This document shows positions 38,678-51,860 of a stretch of DNA of 64,000 bases, in pieces (the first letter of the stretch is position 1; each line of letters starts with the position of its first letter). Origin of the DNA: Auanema rhodensis (taxonomy: Eukaryota; Nematoda; Chromadorea; Rhabditida; Rhabditidae). The position numbers and the translations under genes were made by a program. The notes below the pieces were generated by a model. The model did no database searches and had not been told where the DNA came from. It saw only the letters and a list, made by a program, of their open reading frames with translations. Where the stretch lies: contig OZ059894.1 of the NCBI GenBank assembly GCA_964057225.1, forward strand, positions 7,884,131 to 7,948,130, read 5' to 3'.

Positions 38678-40296
38678 TTATAGCGCTTTTTGACTTTGCT
38701 GATAATTGGAAAACCAATCCAAAATTAGAAATTCAACACCGTTATACTTTTTGAGAGCAAATATGTAGAAACATATAGCAGCTAAAACGTAGAACTTCAC
38801 AAAAGTGTAGTAATAGGTGAGATAAAGCCAGAACACAGACGAGATGACCCAAAAGGCAAAAGTCAAGTAGTAACCAATTCCTCTAGTTAACACCTGTAAA
38901 CAGAAAAGTGATGACAGTGAATGAGAGAGAGAAAAAAGAGAGAGAGAGAGAGAAAAAGAGAGAGAAGGAAGATGTGAATCAGATAGAAAAAAAGAAAAAT
39001 GTGTGATACGAGAGAAAAATAAAGCGATATTATAGAATTGAAAGTATAGAACATGAGAGAAAGAAGACATACCGGCCAAATGTATCGCTCTCCGCTCGGC
39101 TCAAGCTTGTGTTCTTCTTCATCGTAAAACCTTAATGGCAAGACTTTACATTTAACTGATTCGTGATAACCACACCTTCGCAGCTTTTCTTCTTTGCCCT
39201 TCCACAATGAGTTTAACCAATTCGCTCGTTCATCATCAGAAGCAGGTAATTCGCCTATTTTATACTTTTTCACATCGAAATGTATGTTCTGTAAAACGAT
39301 ATATATGTTTTTCGTTGAATTTTCTTTTGTTTACCTTAGGGAAAACGCCCTTTTTAATTAATTGAAGTTCTGATTCAATTATATTATCTTCATAAGCAAG
39401 TGTGATATCATATACATAGCTTATATAATTGTCTAAAGCTTTTCATTTGCTCAACTTTTTCTTTTCCAATAACTTACGTTTTCGCATAAGCTCTATAAAA
39501 TAGTTGAACCCAGTAGTTCGTGGGTGAAGAACATTCGAATAATGGGGCAAACCATGCTTATCAGCAAAGGCATTGCTAAGCTCTATCGCTCGTTTTCCAC
39601 GATCTGTGCCTTCGGGGAACAACAAGAGCTAAACATAACATTAAATTAAATCGATTGAGCTTCATAAAATTCTACCTGATAAGTCCCATTTGATTGTGCA
39701 TAATAGTTTATCATCTGTTCGATAGTTGCCTTATCGCTTTCAAAAGAACGTTCCAAAAATATATAAGATCCACAACCCATTGCCCAACCTGCGCCAGGAA
39801 TTTTCTTGAGCGGTGCCTGGAAAAATTCCCAATCATTGTTTTAATATCAATCGTATCACTATACTTTCAACGATATTTTCTCCGTTGTTAATAGAAGGGG
39901 ATCCATTTTGTATAAGGCATTCCAAAGAAACATCCAATCTAAGCTACAATTAAAGGTTAAGCAGCACATACTTCCATAGCTTACCGAGTTCTATGATTCA
40001 TGATAATCAACCCTGGTTTGTCTCTATCTATCAAATCACCGGTAACATGAAAATGACATCCAAATATGTACTCGAGTAGACTCTACAATTATTTAACTAA
40101 TAATTTAAAAAGCAAAGTAAGCACAAACCGCCGGAAAAGTTAACCAATATCCTACGAAACGATCTGCATAAAACCTCCATAACTTAGGTGAATATATGGC
40201 CAAAGGTATGAAGGGGAACAAGATAAATATGGCTCCCAATAATGAAGAAATAAATAGCAGGAATACGAAAACTACCCCGTTTGCACGTCCAAACAT
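38678..40296 (-). CDS. acl: Lysophospholipid acyltransferase 2 (LCLAT1/ACL-8/9/10 type)
   Basis: Eight exons encode 390 residues: 40296-40129, 40082-39985, 39943-39865, 39816-39676, 39628-39478, 39438-39335, 39288-39073 and 38893-38678. It is a paralogue of the gene just downstream. NHRTRLD lies at residues 85-91 and FPEGT at 166-170, so both catalytic motifs are intact. The exons carrying the two motifs have exactly the same lengths in both genes (98 and 151 bases) and the same phases, which indicates tandem duplication. The intron structure has since diverged: the block with PGAGWAMG is one exon here and split in gene 1. The N-terminus is hydrophobic (VVFVFLLFISSLLGAIF) and the C-terminus has one strongly hydrophobic exon. 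Likely an ER membrane enzyme. The start is the first ATG; a weak tttaag acceptor lies 14 bases upstream. Confidence 0.9.
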
Positions 40297-41553
40297 TAGT
40301 CCATCAGTGATCTTAAAGTTTTCAAATAAGATTTATCAGATACATTATGAATTACTTTGTTCAAGCTGAAAAATACTTAAGAAATTCAGACAGGAGGACG
40401 TATAAAATACGCAATTGCGTCTATTGAGCGAAGGCAAGAGCAATCGATGGCAGCATAAAAATATTTCTGCATTGTTGACTCATTCTATGTTTCAATCATG
40501 AATCAGTTCATATTAATGTTAAAATTGTAAAACATTTTACAGATAAAACTAGTTTTGGAGTGCATATTTATTTGAAGTATTCAAAACAGAAACTTTTTTT
40601 TTTGTTTGAAAATTCATAAAAAGAATCTCTTAGAATTAAGTGGGGTGGTAGAGAAACTGTTTCACATCTTTGTTTCATGACAATATTTTTCTATAATTCA
40701 GAAAACTAAAATAAATAAAAGCAAGTAAGTTAGGAATCGCAAAATAACTTCAATAATAAACAGATAAAGTACAAAAAAATAATGATAAGATATATCATTA
40801 CATACTTGTAACTCTGTGAAAAGTAAAAGTAGTGCAAACTTCCGCCCATAAATAACCCCATGTTAAGCATTTTATATGTAAACAAGAGGCTTGAACTTTC
40901 GTAAAATTCGAATTATATGGAAATTTAAATAGAGAAATGAAAAAATGAAAATCAACCGTTCGTAAAACAAAAAAAAAGAAAACAAATAAAAGAGCGATGA
41001 CGTGACGCACGTGGAATCGTGGAATACTAAGCTAATGAAGTGAAAAGAAGGCAACGTATAACTACATAATCTTAATTTTTTCATTAACTGTAAATCATAT
41101 GAGTATGTTTTTCAGTGAAAATTAGTAACGATAAGTAAAGATTTACTAGATTCTTGTCTGTTTGTAAGATAGTTGTCGCTGATTTCTGTTATAACCGTTG
41201 AATGACGAAGATTTGCTATATGAAACAAGTTTTTTCTTCAAGATTATATTATGCATAAAGAAAAAGAAAGAACATGAGTAGAAGAAAGTGATAGAAAGAA
41301 AAGATTTGAAAGATGTTCAACATACACATGTAAATCATATAGTTTTATTATAATTATAATATTTACAGCAATAGATGAAAATTTTAGTAAAGCTATACAA
41401 CAGTATTATTTAAAACCCATTTTCCATATGAAAAGTTACATCATGTACCATGAAGTGAAAGTTTCTCAATAAACTAAGTTTGTTTTTTTACATATTAAAT
41501 AGAAATATTATAAATTAGAAGAATATGGAATTAATTAAGCTTGTTTACAATAA
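40297..41553. other. Spacer between acyltransferase 2 and the SK channel
   Basis: About 1.26 kb of AT-rich DNA without a supported exon. Minus-strand open frames at 40798-41084 are composed mostly of Phe/Leu/Ser codons from T-rich sequence and overlap each other, as expected for non-coding DNA. It should contain the promoter of acyltransferase 2 and the 3' end of the channel gene. Confidence 0.6.
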
Positions 41554-44500
41554 TTAAGTGGAAAATCTATGAGTATTATCAACGGTTAACCTATCAATTG
41601 TAACAAAGGAATCACTGTCTTTCATAAATTGCTTTTGTGGATGAACAATATTTGTTAACATTTCGACATTTTTGAATAATTGAGCTAATTTAGAATCCAG
41701 CTGGTTTTGACGAAGACGAACTTTCATCAACCTTTCTTCAGTTTCCAAAAATGCCTATAAAAACCATGTTAACATTTCATATAATCATTCTACTCACTCT
41801 TCTGGCTGTAAAATAATCATCTTCTTCTTCCATTTGCATTCTTAAACGCCATCGAGTTTTACGAAATCTGCAAATAATAAGGAAATATATGAATTACAGT
41901 TCAAATCTTACAATGTAACTGCTCGTAGAAGACCCCTTTGAGCAGAAGCAAGGCGTAAAGCTCCTTGAGTGGTACGGTGGGCTTCTTGAGCTCGTTTTAA
42001 TATTAGAGATCTCCAGGTATTTTGCAAAACCCTGGCGGCAGCATGTTTATGTCTGAAAAAGTTGTCAAAAAATTAGAATTTTCTGTTAGAAGTTCGATTG
42101 TATACTCTCTGCTCAGTTGATTTTCTGCTATAAGATGATTAACACGTTTTTCACTTGATGATAATGCCAATCGCCGTCCTACTAATGCAATAAGTGTTGA
42201 AGAGAATAGCGTACCCTGAAACAACTTTGTGTTTTCTGTCTCCTAGCTAAATAACTTTTAAAGTAAAATCAAAAACAAATAAATTTTTTTTCTTCAAAAG
42301 GAAAGAACAAAAGAATTGAATTCTACACTGACCACTATGGCTGTAAGCATAGCAAGCCCACGGCCACAAAATGTTTGAACTTGAATATCTCCATAACCGA
42401 TTGAGAAGAATGTCTGAAATTATAATTTAATATTAAATTTTGAATATTATATTAAAACATACAATTATTACAAACCATAAATAATCAAAAAAATGTTGAA
42501 TACTTGATATAGTTGGGTATGTATATCTGAAGCATAAAAATAGTTTATACAACGTATAATGAGCATACCTTTCACATTGAGTTAAGGTCCAGGTGACTAC
42601 GGTCCAGAAAAATAATGTTCCTAGTCCAAGAACATACAATGGCCGAGCATATAGTTGACTTTTGACCACAAATCGAAAATCTACTCCTACGTGATTGAGT
42701 GATGCTATGGTACGTGTAGCACAATCCTACAAAACTTGTTTTTCTATATTATATGGAATAATTAATAATTCATTACCTGATATTGACGACTGTGAAGTAA
42801 TATAAATCTACAAATGATATATAGTCGAAGAAACATTGGTACAGCAACAAGAACATTTGTTGGAATAAATACTCGTTCACGATTTTTTGCAGATTCGATG
42901 CCCAGTAATGGCCAGTCTACCACTCCAGTATCTGTAAAATTTAAACAAATTAACTATTATATTCATTATATAATATATAATTAATAATATAAGAACAATG
43001 TCTATAATTTAAAAATTAAATTGTTATCTACTGTATATCAACCGCTCATTAATCTTTATAATGTTAAAATAAAATCATTTTCTTCACGTGTACGTGTGCG
43101 TGTAGTCAAAGTTCAAACTAATTATGCTAATTTTAGTTTATGATAATGATATCATATTCATGATATGCATGACTAACATACTAATAAAAATTAAAATGAA
43201 TGTTTAAATATAAATATTTGTGTATATAACTACCTGGAAATGGACATATTGAACAGACAAGTAGTTCTAATAGAACTTTTAATAGTCGTTCTCTAGTTAT
43301 ACCAATTCTCCAATGATCATTTCCCGTTTCAATCAAATATATCTGAATATACGGATATATATATCTATACCATCAATTGACATTATTATATTTTTTAAGA
43401 ATATAAAAATAGTAATATGAAGAACCTTGATGTCTGTGAGGTGATATGCTACCAGAGTCAGTAATAGGAGAACTGTGAGAAAGATGCATAGCACTCGTAA
43501 AGCAAACGATACTCCAGAAGACTGGAATACACAAGATGTAAAACCTTTTTTTGGCTATTTATTTTTGATCAAAAAAAAAGCAAGCAAAAACAACCAAAAA
43601 TTGATCTGAAATTCTGTCTTTTATTTTTATGAGAAATAAAATAGTTATATCTATATATTCTTTCTTATAATATAACATATATGCAAATATTTTTTTAAAA
43701 ACTTACTGATAATGAAAATGATATAAGTCTATATGGCATTTGACTTGCTGTCATTTCAACATCAATTATTGCCAATAATAAACCAGACATTGCAAAAAAC
43801 AGGGACCAATCACACAGCTGAAAGATGTGTCAATTAAAATATTTTTCTTTTCTTTTTCTATAGGCTTCAAGTTTCATGTTGTCTGTAAGCAAACCTTCAT
43901 CTTCAGGTCCATCATGTGTCGACGTTGCCGGAATCGAGCTTGAGCCATCTCGGCTGTGGTTGCTGATACGCCGTATCCTTTGCCCTTACGAACTGGAGGT
44001 TCACGAGGTGTCGACCAGTCACTTCCTATAACGGTTAATTATGTGATTTATACGAAAAAATAGTGAAAAAAACAATTATATTTGATTGAAAATGTGAACA
44101 AAACTGGTTTTTGTTATCTGGCTTTTAGTAAAAGCTGAACATTTGATTTTGTGAATAATTCAATAATTTTTGAAAGTTTATTTCATATTTCATATAGAAA
44201 TAAATAACTTTATATTATATAAATATCAGATAATAATTAAAAAATAGCTGGGAATACAACTATACTGCTTATAAAATTTTGCTACCAACCAGAAAAATGT
44301 TTGAAAAGAAACTGTAATTAAAGTGTGTAAATTGGTTTGAAAATGAGGAAGAAGCTTAAAGAAACGTCAGGTATGAAATAAGTTTAAGGGAGGGTGGGGG
44401 AGATATAAAAATGGAATATATGTAGTTACAAATCAGGATGAACAGACCTTTATGACGATATTTCATTATAAAATGATTCTTCATTCAAAAAAGAATATGT

Positions 44501-45868
44501 AGCTATGTAAGAAGGCTAATAGAGCCAACAAGAATTGTAGTTTTTTCTTAGTTCGATGTAGTGAAGAAAGAAATTGAACTCAAGGTAGATTAAAGTCAAA
44601 AAAATATTAAAAAATAATAAAAGAAATCCATATAATATATGTATATGTATATAGATATCTAGTATTACAGATATTTGAAGTGATATACGTGAGAAAGTCA
44701 TTTGATGTATAAATGAGGCTTCATCATTATCATTATTTTCTTCAAAATCCCAACTATTTTATTATATAGATTAAAAATAAATCTGTAATTTTTTTTAAAA
44801 TTCAATCGATTTTATTAAAAAATATTAAAAATAATTACATATAATCTGTTTTAACGATATATATATATATACAGATATACATATGGATGTATATGTAGTA
44901 TGTATAAGTATTTATATGTATGTCTGTGCAAATTAAGTTCTTTCGTCTTTCATAAATCATAGATGAAACATTCTGAGTTTAAACAGTTTGATACAGCATA
45001 AACAGATATAAGCATGAAAGATTGAAAAAAGTTTAACTTGTACTGCTTCAAACTTTTGTGAAACTAACAATAGATTTGAGCTGTTTTCTTAAAAACTTGA
45101 TTGCCATAGGACATTGAAATAATTGTTCTTTGAAATCATCTGTCTTGTTGTTGATATATTAGCTTAAAAGATCATATCAGGATCAATTGGATGAGAAGCT
45201 ATAGAGTAGTATCTTCTTCTTTCTCGTTTTCAAGAGCCATTTCGGGAAAACAACATTTTTTTTTTGAGTGGATAAAGAAGTTAAACGAAACGAAAATTTA
45301 AAAGAAAAATGAGAAATGAAGGTTCAACTTGCTATATGTATACATTTGGATATGTATCTTTGAATATATATGATATATGAATGTACATATTCAGCAAATA
45401 GAAAATTTACTTTCTTAACTATGCAAGAAGAACGTTTCCTCGTTAAGACCTAACATTGTAAACTGGCCTAGAATCTGAGAACTTTTTCTTTTTTTTTCAC
45501 ATTTGAGTATGGACGGAAGTGAAATGAAGCAAAAAGGGTAATACGACAAGCTTAGTAAGTTCATCCCATGACGAATCAGGGGTTGTGCGAGAAAATGGAT
45601 TTAATGGCTATTACGTATGTGAATCTCCCTCTTCTCTTTTCAACCGAATTCAACCCAATCTTCGAATTTTGTTTTGTTTTTTGAAATGAAAAATAAAATA
45701 AATTACAACAAATATAATTTGCTATATTGAATTATAATTTTGAAATTGATTGATAAGAATACAATGATTATAAATTTTATTTTTCGTGTATGGTTTACCT
45801 CTACTGGAGAATATTGTAAAACGCGGACTGCGTGATATACCCACTGCACCAGCTCGAACAGCTGCCAT
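41554..45868 (-). CDS. kcnl: Small-conductance calcium-activated potassium channel (SK/KCNN)
   Basis: Thirteen exons encode 498 residues in one consistent frame, starting with 45868-45799 and 44025-43895 and ending with 41754-41554. The product is a six-pass plasma-membrane channel opened by Ca2+-calmodulin. Segments in order: S1 about 68-104 (LCDWSLFFAMSG), S2 about 105-136 (LLLLTLVAYHLTDIK), S3 with WRIGITRERLLK, S4 about 195-224 (PMFLRLYIICRFILLHSRQ), S5 and pore helix 225-298, selectivity filter SIGYGD at 302-307, and S6 in 308-340. The calmodulin-binding region follows at about 340-470 (EKRVNHLIAENQLSRE then RVLQNTWR), ending in a short coiled coil. The filter is canonical. An intron of 1.8 kb follows exon 1. 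The ATG sits 4 bases after a tttttcag acceptor. Other upstream first exons are possible. Confidence 0.95.
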
Positions 45869-45871
45869 TGT

Positions 45872-45875
45872 TCTG
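45872..45875 (-). promoter_or_regulatory. Splice acceptor 4 bases upstream of the SK channel ATG (candidate trans-splice site)
   Basis: The minus strand reads ttttttttcag/AACAATGG. A strong polypyrimidine acceptor this close to the ATG is typical of spliced-leader addition in nematodes. It could also be the 3' end of a long 5' intron joining a distal first exon. Confidence 0.55.
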
Positions 45876-48800
45876 AAAAAAAATTATTTATTTTGTAAAT
45901 AATATAATAAAATATAAAATTAATAATAAAATATTAATAAATTAGCTTGATATGCAAGATAAATTGTCAAAAAAACATATAGTTATGCATTATCATGTTG
46001 AATATATGCATGATTGACTAATGTAATCGGATAAACAAAATTATATTTGTACAGAAGAAGAAGATACATATCAATATATTGATGAAGAAATATTTCTGAT
46101 TAGTTAAAGCCTTTTAGCTGATTATTCAATTGAAAAATGGATTATTATTTGAATAAAATGATGTGATATGAGTGAAAAAGTTTGGAAAACTTGAAGATAT
46201 AAGGGTATAAGTGTAAGTATTTCTAAAACTTTTCATGGGATTGGATTGACAAACAGATAGTTATCTTCGAATTGAATCGTCTTCAGATGCAATTGCTCAA
46301 CGACTATTATGTATAGGTAAACGGTGAAACGAGAAAATATAGAGAGAGAAAGAGTTGACTAGCTTGTGAGAGAGGAAATGAATGTTTTGAACAAATAAAA
46401 TAAAAGTTTTTTCTCCTAACATGTTCATTGAATAGAGATATATAGATAGATATTTATATTAATAGTATTAGAATCAAGCATAATATGAAATGCCGAATAT
46501 TTCAATTTGAAATTGCTTAATGAAATCAATGAACTAATAATTCTATCATCAATTGCCTTTTAAGCAATAAGGGGTGAGATGTATGTTTTATCCATTGAAT
46601 GTATCGAGAGTTTAGTATGAGCTGTTCCATTTCAACACTTTTTGGCTATTTCGCTTCTTTTGTTGGAAAATATATGGAAAATGGAAAAGTAATCATGAAG
46701 TGACGTGAGTTGCCAATGAAGCTTCCCATGAGCTCCAAACTATTCAAATTAATGCCCAATGGACCAAAATGCTTAGAAATACTTTCAGTTATGCTCTCAT
46801 TCTCTGTCATACTCCATGTTTTATGCTCCGTTATTGTTGATCTATAAAGTCTAGAGCAAGATATTCGTGAAGTCAAGCAGAAATTACCTGAGGCAAGATT
46901 AAAAAAATGTGCAGAAAAGTTCATTCTTACATGTAAGTAGAAAAGAAGAAAAACAGGAATTAAAATACTTTTCTTTTCTATGAGATTATAATCCATAATC
47001 AAACTTTTTCAAGGCAAATATCTATGAAATATCAAAAAATAACTAAATAAATGTATAATATCTAGATATAACATATACATATACATATATAGTATAGTAT
47101 ATTTACTTTTTTTTTGGTGAGGATTTAAGAAACAAAGAAAAAAAAGAAAAAGATCTGAAGGAAAAAGACAAAAAAAAGAATGAGTATTAAGAAAAAGCTA
47201 GTCTATGCTATAGTATAAAGATAATTTCTGTTAAAACATCAGTGAAATAGCTTAAAGGATAAGATGAATAGTAAGAAAAACTAAGTAATTATAGTATTGA
47301 ATAAGACGCAGTATTGTCAAAAGACAAAATTTCAAATAAGTAACCAGATAGCTTGAGATTTTATTTTTTTCATCTGCTGAACACTTACTACAATTATTGT
47401 GTGTTCAAAGAAATTTATTAGGAATAATGTTCAGAATTTCAATAATTCTACATGAATAGTAATAGCTGAAAGAAAAAGTCGAATCTTCATTATGAAACAA
47501 CCAAAAGGATGATTTGCTGTTTCATGTTGATGAGCTTTCCTTGGTTACATATATCTTGATTCTGTTATTTTCATGCTATTCCTATTGAAAATGCTGATTT
47601 TCTTATTTGTCCTATATCTTAATCAAAACATGGAAACAAGACAAAAATTTGGAAGAAAGAACATCTGCCTCTATCCAAATGTAAATTATTTTCCATTTGT
47701 CAAGCCAACGATCCGAAAAATGGTCATCAAAATTTTTGATGAAATCGGAAAAAGAGACGCTTCTATTCAAAGAAAAATGCAATTTTCTCTCAAATTTGAG
47801 AATCTTACAGAGAAAAGTGGTAATGTAGTTGAATATTTTAAGTTTACTACAGTGTATGATATCAATATTTACTTGTTTATTGAAATGATGAATAAACAGT
47901 TTTGAATAGTACTTGCTCATACTAATAACTAACGGTTAGCAAATTAAGTTGGTTAGCATTTAGAAGAAGAAGAAAAGTTCTTTTTTATTATTTAAGAAGA
48001 AGCAGTTTAAGGTTAAAGACAGGATTGTATTAACGCCAAATAATTATTTTGGAAGAAAAACCAATGTGAAAACAAACACGTATGAGAATGATGTATTTAG
48101 CTTAAATAATTTATTAAACAATGAGAAAAAATGCTAACGAGTAAGTAAAATAGAAGAATACATGAAGAAGTGATTGAGAATAAAGAAAATAATACTAGAG
48201 CGAAAGAAGGATAAAGAGAGATAGAGAGAGAGAGAGACAGAGAGAGAAAAAGGGGGAAGGAGGGTAATGTGCATAACAGAATTCGGTGTTGAAAGAGAAA
48301 TGGGAGGAGAGCGAAGATAAAAAAAAAAGAAATCTGATCCTTATAACTTTATATAAAAGACTGTGAGACTGATGTCGTTGAGAAGGATGATGGAGAGGAA
48401 AGAGGAAAACTAAGAAGATAATTAACGGCAACGATGAAAAAAAGAAGATGAAAAAGAAAAGGAATGAATAAGAATAGTGAGCATTTGAAGAGAAAAGCGA
48501 AATGTTAGATTAAGTAGTTTCTTCTATAGGTAATCGGATAGCTGGAACCGTCACTGACAAAACCAAAAAAAAAAAGAAATTCTTTGCTCTAAATGGAGAA
48601 TTTGCATGAGAAATGAAGGAACCACGTCAGTGTAAAACGGATTGCATGAAGTTATGACAACGTGAGCAAGTTTGCTCGAACGGAGAAGCTGAAGCGTGAA
48701 AGAATAAAACGAAATATGGATCGGCATGTAAAGTTGTAACAGCTCGTCCGGACCGCAAACGATGGCAGAAGAACGGATCAGAAGAAGTGGATACATTCAT

Positions 48801-49006
48801 GCTATCCTGATATAAGTGTGCAAGCTTCTGCAGCATCACACAAATTCAGGAAATACGCTTTTATTCTAAAATTCTAAAAATCACTTCCTTTAAAACATTC
48901 TGCTTATACTTATCCGTTAGTCTGGAAACATTAACTAAAATGTGACTAAGAAATGAAGAAAAGCATCAGTTCATGAGTTCATTTAGAAGATTTACTATTT
49001 AGATTC

Positions 49007-49011
<5 letters not shown>

Positions 49012-49048
<37 letters not shown>
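49012..49048. repeat. (GA)n microsatellite
   Basis: An uninterrupted run of about 36 bases of alternating AG in the interval upstream of the SK channel gene. Confidence 0.95.
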
Positions 49049-49051
<3 letters not shown>

Positions 49052-51840
49052 GGAAGAAAGACACGAATTGATATAATATTTCAAACTAAGATGATGTTGC
49101 AAAAAAAAAGAATACTTAATGAAAGGAATAAATAAAAATTCAAAAACAAAGAAGAAAAAATTCAAAAAACATTAAAGAAAATCTTTATTATATTATTTTT
49201 TTTGTTCAAAGTAAAACAAATTGTTTTCTTTAAACAATATTTCTTTGACCATTTTTGCTAATTCTTGCTTAACGGCAAAGTGTTTACAGCTATGAAAATC
49301 ATTTAAGAAAATCAGTGAATTGGAGAAGCAGAAGGAAAAAGCAATTCATATACAACTTCAAAACATACATATTTATATTGAATAATATTAAGAATATAAA
49401 TATATAAAATATTTTTTTGATTCAAGCTCGTATGCTACTGGTAGAAAAGCTTGTATCAAAGTTTTTGATTAAAAATTGATAAAAGCAGTGTAATGATATT
49501 AGGATAAGATAAATGAATACAAATTATAGAAATGATCATTTTGATTGAATCATTAATCTTATAATCAGACACAAAAAGAAAGAAATAAGATGAGGAGAAG
49601 AGAGAATGATATTTAAAAAAAAGTTTTATCAAGCTGTATCAAGCTGTATCTAGTTGTATATTTAAACTTTATATCTAAAGTTATTTGACACCATCTATAT
49701 ATTACTTAAGAGGTAAATTATGAATAACGTCTTTCAACTTAGTCTGTTATGCAGAACAGAAAAAAGTCTTAAATACGATCATTATTCTTAAAATGAGAGT
49801 TTGACTTTAGTTCTTAAAAGGTTTAAATATAAGCAAATATCAGTTGGAAATAACAAACAGGGAAAAAGTATATATGAACTTGTTACATGGTTAAAAAAAA
49901 CATTAAGAGTATCATCAAAACATAATATTTAATGAATTCGAAGTAGAACATTTTGCAAAAAACATAAGTTGAGTGTAACGAATTCTTGAAATAAGTTGTT
50001 TCTTGAATCAGGTGGACGGAAAAAAAGCAAATTTTCGAGATCAGAAATGGAAAAACTAGTAAATGCAATGTGATTTTCAAAAAAAATGGGCAAAAGAATG
50101 ATTTATCGTATGAGTTTCTGACAGGAAATTGACAATAAGGTTTCGTGGTGAGCATTGCTTCAGATGATGTAGTATCCGTGCGTCGTCCCCCCTTCTGGGA
50201 AAGAAATGAACAGGCAAAAGCAGTCCCAATGCGATAAGACTGCACTTCTGGAACTCATAATGAGTGGAAATGCCCCAAGCGGCATCATGATCAACAGTTT
50301 GTCAAGGATGTAGTGAAGATAAAAAGTGGATAATTCTGTGAGGAACTTCAAAAAAGAGTGGAAAATCATTGGTTTTTTGTGTAGGAATTTGTTTTTAGCT
50401 TCCTTATTTTTAAAAATATTTATAACTATCAGTATAATATTTTATAAAATTGTATATATATAGTATATAGTTACTTAATAAGCCTAAAATACAGGTATTA
50501 TGAAGAAAATGAAATCTGGTTGATATGAATAAAGATTAAAAAAATTAAAAAAAAAAGATTTATTTAAATTAAAATAACTAAATAATCTATATTATACAAA
50601 GACATATCTATGTATATTTTAATAGAATAGCTCACTTTTATATATCTTAATCACAAAAAAAACTTGATTACGAGTAGAAAGGAGAGATAATTTTACGAGA
50701 AAACGATATTAGAAATATTTTTTGGCATTGGTACTTTGTTTTCTAAAAACGGAAGTTTTTACTTTTTCTTGTATTTTCAACCTGAACTCTATGCTTTTTT
50801 CCATTTTATTTGAATAATGGTCTTTTATGAATAAAAGAAGTGAATGAACTAAAACAAATTGGCGGGCAGGAGACCCTAGAGAGTACAACAAGCATATCCG
50901 TCATAAAAATGTTTTTTCTTTCGTTTTAAAACTGAGAGGAGACCCAGGAGTAGAGTCAGAATTCGATTAGAACTAAGTTGAATCACAATTTGTGTCTTTA
51001 TTTAGATAAAGAAAGATTTGGATTTTTCAAAGATATAAGTTAGAGAGATAGATGACGAGTTAAAGCTTCATCCACGAGATTGCCTTGACAGCTTTAGTAG
51101 CTTCAATAAAGTTTACGGTGGTATGGCTATGATTTTTCATATTTAATAGGATTACAACCAAAGAAATAATTATGATAGATTAGAAAAAAGTAAAAAAAAA
51201 TTGAAAATTCTATTATGCAAGGACCACAAATCGGATAACAATGACAAAGTGCTCGTGGGTGAGAGAAAAATGGAGCAAAGTGTAAGAGAGATGAAATTAA
51301 TGAAAATCAGCAGCTGCTTTGATTTGAACTCGAACGATCAAAGAAAGAGAAAAAAAAGAAAAAAAAAGAAAATTTAAATCTATGATGATTCGATATCAGT
51401 ATTGAACATCCATATAACTATGTACATGTATATATAGATATTTATAATAATTCTTAAATATAATTTGAAATAAGATTATGTAGTTGTTATAGTTAAAATA
51501 GTAAATTTAGATATACATATATAGTTAATATTACGTAAACTCTATACGAAAAGATGATAGAAGATATAGAGCACAGTGTTAAATGAAGAGAAAGGAAGAA
51601 AAGAAAAATGTTGCCAACATCTTTTATGTTGTATTCGACATGACAACATTCTTTTTCAAATTTTATTATTCCCAAAAGATTTTCGTTATCTTGACAAATG
51701 AAGTCTGATTCATTATAATATTGGTAGATCATTAGATAATACGAATTTGAAGATATAATAGAACTTGAAAGAACTATTTTCTATAAAATTTTATTTAATT
51801 ATATAAAATATTATAGTTATATAGATAAGTAAAAAGAGAA

Positions 51841-51860
51841 AAAGAGAGAGAGAGAGAGAG
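51841..51860. repeat. Short (GA)n microsatellite
   Basis: A run of alternating GA of about 18 bases, followed by related GATAGAGAGA sequence, in the same gene-free interval. Confidence 0.85.

Noticed and set aside
46646..47002. Minus-strand open frame of 118 codons upstream of the SK channel
   Set aside because: Composition is plausible but there is no recognisable domain and no splice phase linking it to the channel exons.
47573..47920. Overlapping open frames of about 100 codons on both strands, the plus one starting with a hydrophobic segment
   Set aside because: Both are AT-rich, neither has a known motif, and no acceptor, donor or neighbouring exon favours one. Could be a small secreted protein, but evidence is too thin to call.
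50150..50330. Possible retrotransposon gag relic on the plus strand (PPFWERN)
   Set aside because: Only a handful of residues fit, stops interrupt it, and the minus strand is equally open. More likely a GC-richer non-coding patch.
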